NCBI GenBank assembly: GCA_048498995.1
Contig: JBEHWX010000018.1
Location: 17,276-81,275, forward strand
Length of the DNA stretch: 64,000 nucleotides
Origin: JBEHWX01 sp048498995
GTDB lineage: Bacteria; Bacteroidota; Ignavibacteria; OLB7
Direction: 5' to 3'
The notes under the pieces were generated by a model. It did not search any database and was not told the origin of the DNA. It saw only the letters and a list, made by a program, of their open reading frames with translations. A program made the translations under genes and the position numbers. Of this stretch, positions 26,788 through 35,219 are shown in pieces (position 1 is the first letter of the stretch; each line of letters opens with the position of its first letter).

Positions 26788-27207
26788 TCAGAAGGGGTCG
26801 AAGCAGTCGTAGTTCCGCTGCGCGCGGATCCGGCCGTCGCGCAGCTCGAAGAAGACGCCGAAGCGCGCCCGCATGGCTTCTCCCGCCTTCAGCGCGCCGA
26901 GATCCACGGTGAGCACGCCAGTCCAGATCACCTCGAGGGCCACCTTGTCGCCGGCGGCGATCGCGCTCGTGATCTCGTAGGATTCCGAGGCGATCACGAC
27001 CCGGCCACGACGGGAAGCCTCGGCCAGCCCGGCAAGATCCCGCCGGGCGCCGTTCGGCACCAGACGGTTCGGAAACTCCACCTGGAGGACGTCCTCGGCA
27101 TAGAACGCCAGGATCTCCTCGACCGGAGCACGGACGCTGATCGCCTCCAGGTAGCGGCGCACCGTCGCCAGATTGAGCTCTTCGGTCGTCATGATATCGG
27201 CTTCCAT
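26788..27207 (-). CDS. SnoaL/NTF2-like protein
   Basis: The protein has 139 residues with a single NTF2-like fold. It opens with a long helix (LNLATVRRYLEAISVRAPVE), then FYAEDVLQVEFPNRLVPNG and a strand-rich C-terminus (KVALEVIWTGVLTVDLGAL, MRARFGVFFELRDGRIRAQR). The pattern fits nuclear-transport-factor-2/SnoaL-like proteins, which include small isomerases and many uncharacterised ligand binders. Catalytic identity cannot be assigned. The start could be the ATG at 27192 instead. Confidence 0.85.
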   Translation of the reverse strand: MEADIMTTEELNLATVRRYLEAISVRAPVEEILAFYAEDVLQVEFPNRLVPNGARRDLAGLAEASRRGRVVIASESYEITSAIAAGDKVALEVIWTGVLTVDLGALKAGEAMRARFGVFFELRDGRIRAQRNYDCFDPF

Positions 27208-27256
27208 GTCGTGCTTGTCTCCGGCGTTGCGTGATGACGGTCGGCGAGCGCCCGGC

Positions 27257-27946
27257 TCATTTCACCTTGATGTCGGCCGCGTAGATGTGCCAGTTCTTCA
27301 TTTCGCCGGCGCCATCGACCACCGCGCGGTGCAGCACGTAGCTCCCGACGAAATGCTGTGGGGTGCCGTTCTTCTTGGTGGCGTTGATCGTCACCGGAAT
27401 CATCACGTAGCGCGATCCGGCCGCGGGCTCGATCCGTCCCGGCGTTCCCGGCACCACCGACACCGCGCGGGTCTCGGCGAAGCCCGCCTTGAACTGCGCG
27501 AACGTCTGACCGCTGGCCAGTCCGTTCCGCTCCCAGTAGTGATAGGCGCGCTCGTAATCCTTCTTGGCGATCGCGTCGTAATAGTCGCGCACCACGCCGA
27601 GCGCCCCTTCCACTCCCTCGGCTCCGGTCTCGTTCATGTTCACATCCGAGGGGACCTTGCCGCCGGCCGTATCGGCCGAGCCATGCGACTCGGACGAGCT
27701 TCCGTTGGCATGCTCCGAGCCGGAGGCGCCGGCCGCGCCGGAGCCGTTCGAGGGAGAGGCCGGCTTCGTATCCCGCGTTCCGGATGTTCCGGTCGTGGTC
27801 TCCGTTCCGGCCGCGCCGGACGCGCCGGAGGTCATGGCCGAGTCGCCGCGGGGATGATCCCCACCGGCATCGGACGAGCAGCCGGTCAGAAGAAGGATCG
27901 GCAGAAGAAGCGTGGAGAGCGCGAGAAAGGTTCGATGTGCTGACAT
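27257..27946 (-). CDS. hypothetical lipoprotein with Ser/Gly/Ala-rich linker
   Basis: ATG 27946 gives 229 residues. The signal peptide ends in lipobox LTGC (LSTLLLPILLLTGCSSD). Residues ~22-105 are a low-complexity linker rich in Gly, Ser, Ala and Thr (GASGAAGTETTTGTSGT). Residues ~115-229 form a compact alpha/beta domain: ALGVVRDYYDAIAKKDYERA, YHYWERNGLASGQTFAQFKA, a central VMIPVTINATKKNG strand and FVGSYVLHRAVVDGAGEM. This looks NTF2-like, as in DUF4878-type lipoproteins, but the assignment is tentative. It is near another NTF2-like gene. Confidence 0.7.
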   Translation of the reverse strand: MSAHRTFLALSTLLLPILLLTGCSSDAGGDHPRGDSAMTSGASGAAGTETTTGTSGTRDTKPASPSNGSGAAGASGSEHANGSSSESHGSADTAGGKVPSDVNMNETGAEGVEGALGVVRDYYDAIAKKDYERAYHYWERNGLASGQTFAQFKAGFAETRAVSVVPGTPGRIEPAAGSRYVMIPVTINATKKNGTPQHFVGSYVLHRAVVDGAGEMKNWHIYAADIKVK

Positions 27947-28065
27947 CTCGTTGACACGTTCGTGAATATCATTCCGGCCGATGCGGATCACCGCGAAACG
28001 GACCACCGCAAAGATGCCATATCCGCGCGTGATGACGATGGATCGGAGATCCCGCGGCTTCACGC

Positions 28066-28114
28066 GCGACGCAGTACATGCGACGCATCGTGCGCGACGC
28101 ATGTACTGCGTCGC
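28066..28114. repeat. 17-bp perfect inverted repeat
   Basis: GCGACGCAGTACATGCG at 28066-28082 pairs with its exact complement at 28098-28114; the spacer is 15 bases. It lies about 25 bases beyond the stop of the NlpE-META gene (minus strand) and 120 bases upstream of the 27946 start. It could be a terminator for the former or a protein-binding palindrome for the latter. No T-tract follows. Confidence 0.75.
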
Positions 28115-28138
28115 TCGGCGACATCAGGGCCGCGCCAC

Positions 28139-29173
28139 TCAGACAGGCTGCTCGAAGCGCGCCAGGAATGCGCCACCGGCATCGTACAGCTCCAGCGCGC
28201 CATCGACAACCTTCCAGCTCGCCGCGTCGCGCAGCACCGCGAGGAACGCCGTCTCCTGCTCCATCACCCCCATGCACGCCATCTTCGTCGAGATGAGCTC
28301 GCCGAAGGAGACCTTCCCCCGTTCGGCCACGTACGTTCCGGAGATCCGGTTGCAGCCGGTCGAGCCCTGCACGCGCCTGGTGCGGGAATCGAGACGGAAG
28401 AACGCCTCGCGCTCACCGGAGGTCGTCACCGGCGTGTTGCCGAGGCGGGTCAGCTTCCAGTAGGCATCCTCAAGTCCCGGCGGTGCCTGCTTGTCGTTGC
28501 AGGACATCCCGGGCAACGCGCTCACGAAACGATCGACGATCAGCGTCGGCGCGGCGCCGGAGGTGATCCGCCCCTCGAGATCGACCAGCACCGGAGCCTC
28601 CGCGCCGGCGCGTGCCTTGGCGTACGCGGCCCGGAGCGCGGCGGTATCTCCCCCGCCGACAACCCGCATCGTCATGCCGGTCGTGCACTCGGTCACCATC
28701 CCTCCCTCGGCCGTCTCGCGGTAGCTGCCGCGGAGCTGCAGCTTCGGATCGATCCGGCTGTAGCTCGCTGCGCGGCGCAACTCGCGCGCGGCGCCGGCGG
28801 AGTCCGGCCGGCCGACCTGACGGAGCGTCCCATCCGGCAGCGGGATGAACCCGACTGTCACATCCCGATGCCGCAGCGTGATCGCGCCGGTATCGGAGGT
28901 TCGGGACCATCGCCCAATCTCGTCGAATCCCGGACCTCCCGCCGACGTCCGGCCGAGAAAGCTCGTGCGAAGGATGAAGATGCTGTCCGGACGGAGATCG
29001 AGCTGGTGGACCATGCCGTCGCAGTCGGGACAGGGAACGGTATCGGTATAGAGCGCCGGAAGCCGCAAGGCCGAGGAATCGCGCGCCGACTGGCATCCGG
29101 CGGCCATGAAGCTCGCGCTCATCAGGCACGCGGCCATCGCCGCGGCCACGCTCGAAGCGAATGATCGTTCCAT
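28139..29173 (-). CDS. lipoprotein with NlpE-like N-domain and META (HslJ-like) C-domain
   Basis: GGGAGA precedes ATG 29173, and the protein has 344 residues. The signal peptide ends in lipobox AAGC (MSASFMAAGCQS). Residues ~35-115 resemble the NlpE N-terminal domain (LPALYTDTVPCPDCDGMVHQ, with the CxxC of NlpE, then LDLRPDSIFILRTSF). Residues ~235-340 form a META domain (LEDAYWKLTRLGNTPV, STGCNRISGTYVAERGKVSF, MACMGVMEQETAFLAVL). NlpE senses surface adhesion and copper/redox stress in enterobacteria; META domains appear in heat-shock lipoprotein HslJ. An envelope-stress role is inferred. Confidence 0.85.
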   Translation of the reverse strand: MERSFASSVAAAMAACLMSASFMAAGCQSARDSSALRLPALYTDTVPCPDCDGMVHQLDLRPDSIFILRTSFLGRTSAGGPGFDEIGRWSRTSDTGAITLRHRDVTVGFIPLPDGTLRQVGRPDSAGAARELRRAASYSRIDPKLQLRGSYRETAEGGMVTECTTGMTMRVVGGGDTAALRAAYAKARAGAEAPVLVDLEGRITSGAAPTLIVDRFVSALPGMSCNDKQAPPGLEDAYWKLTRLGNTPVTTSGEREAFFRLDSRTRRVQGSTGCNRISGTYVAERGKVSFGELISTKMACMGVMEQETAFLAVLRDAASWKVVDGALELYDAGGAFLARFEQPV

Positions 29174-29312
29174 CTCACGGTTCTCCCTGATATCTCCATG
29201 GGCTTCCGTCGTCCCGACTTCCCACTGAAGGGAATCCACCGTTCCATGGAATCAACAAGCATACCGACTCCATCCGACGGGAGATCCGGAAGACCCGCGC
29301 CCGCCTCGAAGG

Positions 29313-29843
29313 TCACTCCCTGAGCAAGCGGACCATGCGGGGGAAGGGCTCCACGCCGAGCTCCTCCGCCTTCTTCTCGTCGTGCGTCAATCCCATCCAT
29401 TGCAGCAGCGGCACGCCGACGTAATGCCCCGCGGAGAAATTCTCGATGAAGGCCTGGGATGATCCGCGATATCCGTTGGAATGAAACACCACGTCAGGAG
29501 GAATGCCGAGATGCGAGAGCGCGGCCCACGACCAGGCGATCGCGCCGATCTCCAGTCCGAGATCCTGGCCGACATCGGAGCCCATGCTCCGGCGCTCCTC
29601 GGCGGTGAGGACCGCGATGTGCCCCGCCTCGTGAAGGAGATCTCCGGGATAGAGAAGCTTCTCCTGATCGATGTAGATCCGCCCGTCCTCGATCAGGATG
29701 CCGGGAAGGAACGTCGTGGCGTCGATCCGGCGAGGCTCGACCGGGATGCCGATCTCCTCGAGAAAGCCGGTGATGCGCCGCGTGAGCGGATCGGCGAACG
29801 GGGCCTCGGTGAACTGAACGTCGTGCATGTCCATGCTCTGCAT
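29313..29843 (-). CDS. putative metallopeptidase-like protein with HEAGH motif
   Basis: The protein has 176 residues with no signal peptide. The zincin-type motif LLHEAGHIAVL lies near residue 70, preceded by IYIDQEKLLYPGDL. A later segment LGLEIGAIAWSWAALSHLGI could supply the third ligand (Glu). The C-terminal part (VVFHSNGYRGSSQAFIENFS) is hydrophobic and aromatic. I do not recognise a named family; HExxH alone does not prove protease activity. In-frame ATGs at 29834 and 29828 are alternative starts. It sits between the NlpE-META and homocitrate-synthase-like genes on the same strand. Confidence 0.68.
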   Translation of the reverse strand: MQSMDMHDVQFTEAPFADPLTRRITGFLEEIGIPVEPRRIDATTFLPGILIEDGRIYIDQEKLLYPGDLLHEAGHIAVLTAEERRSMGSDVGQDLGLEIGAIAWSWAALSHLGIPPDVVFHSNGYRGSSQAFIENFSAGHYVGVPLLQWMGLTHDEKKAEELGVEPFPRMVRLLRE

Positions 29844-29917
29844 CAGGTATCTGCTGGGGGATGTGACGGCCGCTCCGGGAGGATGACGCCGCGTGGGGCA
29901 TCAGGCCGCGTGGGGCA

Positions 29918-31030
29918 TCAGGCCTCGATAGGCGAGGCGTGAAAGACTCTCTCTTCGTACATCGTGATGATCTCCTCGGCCGAGAAGCTCCGTCGCTCCT
30001 CGACCGCCATCCGCTTCACCGTCTCCCGCATGTGGGCGTAGGTCTCCTCCGTCTGAGGAAGCCCGACGACGCGCTCGAAGAGCCAGCGGAAATTGCTTCG
30101 GCCGCTGTACTTGCCGAACCAGATCTCCGGGGCGATGCCGTGGAAGATCGAGTAGGCCATCGGATCGCGCAGCATCGCGTGGACGTGCAGTCCGGTCTCG
30201 CTTCTGAAGGCATCCGGCGACAGCGGCGGCGCCGGGGTGGCGCCGGAGTAGGAGCGCACCTTCTCGGCGATCGTCTCCAGCTCCTCGTAATCGGTCCCCG
30301 GGCGCACCAGGCCATGCTCGTCCCGGAGCCGGAGCAGCACCTGCTCGGTGGCCGCGTTGCCGGCCCGCTCGCCGATGCCGGTCATCGTGGTCGAGATGAG
30401 CGTGGCGCCGGCCAGCACCGCGACGATGGTGTTGTCCACGGCCAGCCCGAGATCATTGTGACAATGGATGCCGACCTTCACCCCGGTCCGCCGGATCACC
30501 TCCCTGACCCAGATGCCGGTCATCGCCGGCTGAAGGCATCCGACGGTATCGCAGAGGATCAGGTGATCGATCCGCGGAGCAAGCGCGCCGGCCAGTTCGA
30601 TCACGAAGTCCACGTCGGCGCGCGAGGCATCCTCCAGCGCGACATCGACGGCCATCCCCACGTCGTGGGCATGGCCGACCAGCTCGACGAGCCGCCCCAG
30701 AATCTCCAGGCGCGAGGTTCCCCTGGCGGCCAGAAGGATATCGGAGACGGAAGCGAAGAGGGTGATTCTGCCGGCGCCGATCCGATGCGCCATGTCGACG
30801 TACGCGGCGCGGGCCGGCACGTCCGGAGCCACCGGGACGCCGGCGGCCAGGAGATCGCGCGCCAGCTCCTCCTCGTCCCTCCCGACCGAGGGCATCAGTG
30901 CCACGAAGTCGACGCCGACGGCGGCCAGATCGCGCGCCAGCTCCTCCTTTTCCTCACGGGAAAAGACGACGCCGACCTGCTGCTCGCCATCGCGCAGCGT
31001 TTCATCCGACAGTATCAACGGAATCGTCAT
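29918..31030 (-). CDS. homocitrate/isopropylmalate synthase-like acyltransferase (DRE-TIM metallolyase)
   Basis: ATG 31030 gives 370 residues. It is an HMGL-like TIM barrel: the N-terminal signature LSDETLRDGEQQVGVVFSRE (DRE motif), then LILCDTVGCLQP, IHCHNDLGLAVDN (two metal ligands) and TMTGIGERAGN. The C-terminal helical cap includes GLHVHAMLRDPMAYSIFHGI. It lacks the long allosteric domain of LeuA, so it is closer to NifV/homocitrate synthase or to specialised-metabolism relatives. No leu, lys or nif neighbours are present. The acceptor 2-oxo acid is therefore unknown. Confidence 0.85.
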   Translation of the reverse strand: MTIPLILSDETLRDGEQQVGVVFSREEKEELARDLAAVGVDFVALMPSVGRDEEELARDLLAAGVPVAPDVPARAAYVDMAHRIGAGRITLFASVSDILLAARGTSRLEILGRLVELVGHAHDVGMAVDVALEDASRADVDFVIELAGALAPRIDHLILCDTVGCLQPAMTGIWVREVIRRTGVKVGIHCHNDLGLAVDNTIVAVLAGATLISTTMTGIGERAGNAATEQVLLRLRDEHGLVRPGTDYEELETIAEKVRSYSGATPAPPLSPDAFRSETGLHVHAMLRDPMAYSIFHGIAPEIWFGKYSGRSNFRWLFERVVGLPQTEETYAHMRETVKRMAVEERRSFSAEEIITMYEERVFHASPIEA

Positions 31031-31511
31031 GGCCTGCCTCCGACCGGACCGGATCGAGTTCTGGGAGATCGCGCAACGGACGCGTGGCGAATATAGGAGA
31101 CGGCCGCTCATTCTGGAATCGGCGGGGAACGGAGTGGAGGATAAGCCGTCCGGCTACGTGGATCTCGCGTGACGAGGGGGAGGCGCGCGCGAAGAGCGCG
31201 CGCCCGTCGGATACGCTCTCTCCGATGCGTCATCATCCGGCGGCATCACGTTCCGGGATCGACGCGTTACGCCGCGGGAAGCCCGTGGCCGGCCATCGCG
31301 CGGCGATGCTTCCCGCGAGGAGGAGCCGGCGGGGGAGGACCGGGGTTATCGATCGCATCGAAGGCAGTACGGCTCCGCCGACGGAAGCGCCTGGACACCG
31401 CTCCGGAGGGGGTACACAAAGTAGGACTTGCAGGACCCTCACCCGGCAAGTATACTTGTGTACCAAAGGCACCGATAGTTGTCACATCAGAACAACAACA
31501 TCCTCCCGACG
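31031..31511. other. divergent intergenic region
   Basis: The gap separates the homocitrate-synthase-like gene (minus) from the T9SS-type operon (plus). Apart from the extended hairpin at 31411-31464 I see no gene or known element. Confidence 0.45.
31411..31464 (+). promoter_or_regulatory. extended imperfect hairpin in leader of secreted-protein operon
   Basis: The outer arms are GGTACACAAAGTA (31411-31423) and TACTTGTGTACC (31453-31464), which pair fully except for one bulged A. The inner arms are ACTTGC (31426-31431) and GCAAGT (31446-31451), with a 14-base loop. The end lies 47 bases before ATG 31512. The shape suits a protein operator or an RNA leader element. Confidence 0.5.
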
Positions 31512-32582
31512 ATGAGGCCGCCGAAGCATATCATCCTGGCCGCGGCCGGGATTCTTCTCATGTGCTCCCCACCACCACGCGCGCGGGCACAGGAACATGA
31601 CCTGATTCTCCACCCCGAGAACTGGACGGAAGTTCAGGATCAGGTCTATATCCGCACGCGGCGTCCCGATGGGACCACGCGGAACGACTCGTCGATCATA
31701 TCTGCCGCATACCGTTTCGAATATGTCTACGATTCGACATGCCGTGGTCAGTATCTCTTCAGCGAGTGCATGCACAACGGCAGCCGCCCGCGTCTGCTGG
31801 CCTGGATGGATGGCCACATCCACTCCTCTGATGAGGCGATGATGACCGACAGCAGCCGGACGGCGAGCTTTCCGATCGCCCCCGGAGACATGGTGAGATT
31901 CTATCGGGAGTTCAAGTGGTATGATCCGAAACTGGGCCGGCAGGACACCAACAATTTCCGCTCGCTCGACACTGTCGACTATGCCGTGGAGCTTGCTCGC
32001 GCGACAACGGGCGAGCGGATCGCGCTGCTCGACAGTTTCGGTGTTCTCCCCTCCCCCATCGCCGGGTCTCCGATCTTCTATGGCACGCGACCGATCATGT
32101 CCCGGATATCCTATCGCGTTCCCGTCGAGGTCGGACACGACTCCGCCTTCGTGAGGGTACGGTTGTATTCACGTGGCGAGGGCCCCTATCTGCCGATTCG
32201 AAAGGATGACATCACCTTTGGCTTGTCTCATGCGCTGGACCGGGGCCTGTTCGATTACTATCTGAGTCTGTTCGGCGGTGCCCTGAACAAACGGAGCGTG
32301 GAGGATCTCACCACTCGAATATCACGGGGCGGATCACTTCTCGCGGTATCGCCGATGGCTTCCGGCCGGATCGAGATTCACGTGGCCGCTCTCCTGGAGC
32401 ATGAGCCGGTGGAGATCGCCATCTACGATGCCGGCGGAGCCTGCGTCTCGGTCCCCTATGCCGGCATGCCGGCCGCGGGCGGAACCGTCACGGCCGACCT
32501 CGGAGCGGCGGGAGTCTACTTCGTCGCCCTTCTACGCGGCGGACGGATCCTCGATGTCGCGACAATCACCACGGCCCGATAG
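31512..32582 (+). CDS. secreted protein with T9SS-type C-terminal sorting domain
   Basis: ATG 31512 gives 356 residues. The signal peptide (HIILAAAGILLMC) ends near ARAQ. The mature body (~30-270) is beta-rich and unrecognised, with two cysteines (STCRGQYLFSECMHNG). The last ~75 residues have the type-A sorting-domain pattern: ASGRIEIHVAALLEHEPVEI, AIYDAGGACVSVP, a Gly/Thr segment, then GVYFVALLRGG and a final basic VATITTAR. Such domains direct export through the type IX secretion system of Bacteroidota-related bacteria. The stop overlaps a GGAGG site for the next gene, so both are co-translated. Confidence 0.8.
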   Translation: MRPPKHIILAAAGILLMCSPPPRARAQEHDLILHPENWTEVQDQVYIRTRRPDGTTRNDSSIISAAYRFEYVYDSTCRGQYLFSECMHNGSRPRLLAWMDGHIHSSDEAMMTDSSRTASFPIAPGDMVRFYREFKWYDPKLGRQDTNNFRSLDTVDYAVELARATTGERIALLDSFGVLPSPIAGSPIFYGTRPIMSRISYRVPVEVGHDSAFVRVRLYSRGEGPYLPIRKDDITFGLSHALDRGLFDYYLSLFGGALNKRSVEDLTTRISRGGSLLAVSPMASGRIEIHVAALLEHEPVEIAIYDAGGACVSVPYAGMPAAGGTVTADLGAAGVYFVALLRGGRILDVATITTAR

Positions 32583-32590
32583 GAGGTACG

Positions 32591-33238
32591 ATGCGACGAA
32601 CGAACTGCATGCGCTGGTCGATGGCACTGATACTCGTGCTGTCGCACGCCGTTGCCACCGCCCGCAATGAGCGCAAACCTCCTCCTCCCGTTCTGATCTC
32701 CGGTGGAGGGCTGCCGGGGGATGGTGTCGACGTCTGGACGCCGGACGATCCGGGTGGTGGCGGAGGCTCCGGTGGCGGGGGATGCGGCGACGGCGGGGGA
32801 GGATCCAACCACAACCTCTGCAACTACGGCTTCCCTCCGGAGGGGCCTCCGATCGGAGGCGGCGGACACACGACCTCGGGTGACGGTGGATGGGACTGGT
32901 GGAACAGCGGCGGCTTCTGGGGATGGGGCTCCGGCTGGTGGCGCTATCCCGATCCGCAGTAGCCCGGCGACGGAAGCGGAAGTAGCGGAGGCGAAGGAGG
33001 CTCGGGGGGGAGCATCGGTTGCGGTCTAGATCCCGATAGAGCGGCCAATAGCGGTTGCCGGATCATCGTCACCGGCGGCAACGACAACGTCTGCGGCTGC
33101 ATCATGAAGGTGAAGAGGAATTCGAAGGGTGACCTCGTCTGGCTCGACGACTGCGCGATCTGTGTATACGATCCCGACTATGCCAGCCCGGACTGCGCCG
33201 GGAAGCACCAGGGAGATGAATGCCCCGGCTACCACTAG
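32591..33238 (+). pseudogene. secreted Gly/Trp/Cys-rich protein interrupted by in-frame amber
   Basis: GGAGG at the previous stop and ATG 32591 start a 123-residue reading with signal peptide (WSMALILVLSHAVATA), a Gly-rich stretch and a Trp-rich end WNSGGFWGWGSGWWRYPDPQ. TAG at 32960-32962 stops it. The same frame then stays open for 91 more codons to TAG 33236 and reads like real protein: PGDGSGSSGGEGGSGGSIG, then SGCRIIVTGG, NVCGCIMKVKRN and DCAICVYDPDY, with eight cysteines. The second part has no own start or signal. A CAG to TAG nonsense change, readthrough or a sequence error are the options. It may belong with the upstream T9SS-type protein. Confidence 0.7.
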
Positions 33239-33273
33239 CCGAGGGCATCCCGGACGATCTCCGTCCATCAATC

Positions 33274-33310
33274 GAGAACGGCCTCTTCCGCGCGGGAAGA
33301 GGCCGTTCTC
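33274..33310. terminator. long hairpin terminator
   Basis: The perfect 16-bp stem (GAGAACGGCCTCTTCC and its complement) has a 5-base loop. It lies between the convergent Gly/Cys-rich gene and the PhyH gene and is followed by ATGCTGTCT. Confidence 0.8.
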
Positions 33311-33339
33311 ATGCTGTCTCCAGCATCTCCACAACGCCC

Positions 33340-34368
33340 TCAGATCCAGACCGAGGACTCCTCGCGCCAGGTGGGGAACATCGCGATATACTGAACGATC
33401 CTCGGAACGGTGGTCCGGTTCGGACGGCTGCCGTGCGGAAGCGCGTGATGCCAGATGATCAGATCTCCCGCCCGCCCCGCGACCGGCATCGAGCCGAGCG
33501 CGTGCAGATCCTCGCGCCGCGGATCGCTCCCCGGCGCGAGCGCGTCGAGCCACGCGTCGATCCGATGGTGAAAGCCGGGAACCAACGTGAATGCTCCCTG
33601 CTCCGGCGCCGTGTCGGTCAGGTAGAGTATCCCCTGCAGCCCGAACGGGATCGGCCTGTGCAGGCTCACGTCCCAGTGAAGATCGGGACCACGGAACATG
33701 TTGTCGGGACGCTCCGGCGCGTTGAAGCCGACCCTGTCGGTCGTGACCCAGAGATCGGAGGTTCCCCAGAGCTGCGCGAAGGCCTTGTGGATGCGCGCGG
33801 AGCGGCGGTTGGCATCGAACGCCGGATGCTGGAAATACTGCACCATGATCCCGTGATCGTTCGGCGCATACCATGTGTCCGGATCTTCCGGACGCGCGCC
33901 GAGATGCTCCCAGATCGCCCGCTCGGCCGCGACGCGATCCGCCTCCGGCACCGCGTCGCGCAGAATCACGTAGCCATGCTCCTCCCAGAACGCAAGATCC
34001 TCCTCCGAGAGCACCGGCTCCATCGCGTCGATCGCGGCAAGAGCGTGACGCGTGGCTTCCGGCATCGGCTCGCCGAGCAGCGTGGCGTTGAGCCGGGCCA
34101 CCAGCTCCGGCGCGGGAGCCCCGGCGGTCTCGACGATCCACGCCTCCAGCTCCTCGAACGAGGGACGACGCTGAAGGATGTGAATGAACGTCTGCTCGAG
34201 CCCGAGGCCGAGCGCGTGGATCACCAGCTTGTCGGTCAGGTTCTCGTCTTCGTAGAGGCCGGCGACGTCGCGTCGTCGCGTGGTCATCCGCGTCCACATG
34301 CGCTTCAGATGGCGGACGCCGAGCGAGCCGGTCTCGCTCGACGGAGGATAGGGATCGATGTCGATCAT
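33340..34368 (-). CDS. phytanoyl-CoA dioxygenase family protein
   Basis: The protein has 342 residues. The C-terminal two thirds are a PhyH-type Fe(II)/2-oxoglutarate oxygenase: EEHGYVILRDAVPEADRV opens the domain, GPDLHWDVSLHRPIPF supplies the HxD metal ligands, and ALPHGSRPNRTTVPRIVQYI supplies the distal histidine and the 2-oxoglutarate-binding arginine. The first ~115 residues form an unassigned helical part. Bacterial PhyH enzymes hydroxylate diverse substrates, often in specialised metabolism, so the substrate cannot be inferred. The following gene on the same strand is a VOC-domain protein. Confidence 0.88.
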   Translation of the reverse strand: MIDIDPYPPSSETGSLGVRHLKRMWTRMTTRRRDVAGLYEDENLTDKLVIHALGLGLEQTFIHILQRRPSFEELEAWIVETAGAPAPELVARLNATLLGEPMPEATRHALAAIDAMEPVLSEEDLAFWEEHGYVILRDAVPEADRVAAERAIWEHLGARPEDPDTWYAPNDHGIMVQYFQHPAFDANRRSARIHKAFAQLWGTSDLWVTTDRVGFNAPERPDNMFRGPDLHWDVSLHRPIPFGLQGILYLTDTAPEQGAFTLVPGFHHRIDAWLDALAPGSDPRREDLHALGSMPVAGRAGDLIIWHHALPHGSRPNRTTVPRIVQYIAMFPTWREESSVWI

Positions 34369-34487
34369 GGCGGGATCGGTGTATTCGCGAGCGCCGCGGC
34401 GCCGCCGTCCATCATCGAAGCGCTGGACGACGGCGCGACGCGCTCATCGTGGTTCAGGAATCATGACGCGAAGGTGAGCGCGGCGAC

Positions 34488-34925
34488 TCAGGCGGAGGCG
34501 CTTGCCGAGTCGGCGCTCGAAGTAGCGGCTTCCGCCGGCTGCGCGATCCGGGTGGCGATCCACCAGTAGTTGCCGCAGAGGTCGCGCACGCCGGCGCCGC
34601 GATCGCCGTAGGGATGATCGGCCGGCTCGTAGATCTTCTCGGCTCCCCCCTCGATCGCGCGCGCGTAGACGGCGTCGACATCCTCCACGTAATGATAGAG
34701 GCATCCCGGCATCGCCGGCCATTCCTCATTGGCGCCGCTGAGCATGATCGGGGCGCCGTCGATGGCGATCTCGGCGTGCTGGATGGATCCGTCGGGACGG
34801 AGCGAGCGGAGACGCTCGACCGCGCCGAAGGCGAAGATGGCGAAGTCGATCAGCCCGGCCGGGTTGTCGACGATCAGATACGGGGTGATGGCGGAATATC
34901 CTTCGGGAAGCTGTCCGGTTGCCAT
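34488..34925 (-). CDS. VOC family protein (PhnB/glyoxalase-like)
   Basis: ATG 34925 gives 145 residues. The protein reads ITPYLIVDNPAGLIDFAIFA, then AEIAIDGAPIMLSGANEE, GCLYHYVEDVDAVYARAIEG, and ends with GDRGAGVRDLCGNYWWIATR, the characteristic PhnB/glyoxalase-superfamily betaalphabetabetabeta pattern. The metal ligands of true glyoxalase I are not all evident. Related proteins bind small hydrophobic or antibiotic ligands. The last ~15 residues are a low-complexity Ala/Ser tail. Confidence 0.88.
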   Translation of the reverse strand: MATGQLPEGYSAITPYLIVDNPAGLIDFAIFAFGAVERLRSLRPDGSIQHAEIAIDGAPIMLSGANEEWPAMPGCLYHYVEDVDAVYARAIEGGAEKIYEPADHPYGDRGAGVRDLCGNYWWIATRIAQPAEAATSSADSASASA

Positions 34926-35219
34926 TGCTGTTCTCCTGATTCGGCTGGGTGTCATCGGAAGAGGGACGCGTCACGTGGCGCAATGCCGGGCGATGCCGGG
35001 GCGATGCCGGGCGATGCCCCGCGTTGGCGCGTCCGATGGAGGGGGAAGATACGATGCCGAGACACCTTCCGGCACGCGACGGAGCGTGATCATCACGGAA
35101 CGGGCCGATCGCGATTCAGGGGAGGCCGGGTCGCGCCGCCGGTTGATTCCGGCAACCAACTACTTGCCTCAGTCAACGAGATTCCATTACCTTCGCGGCG
35201 AGGCAGGAGAAATCATCCC

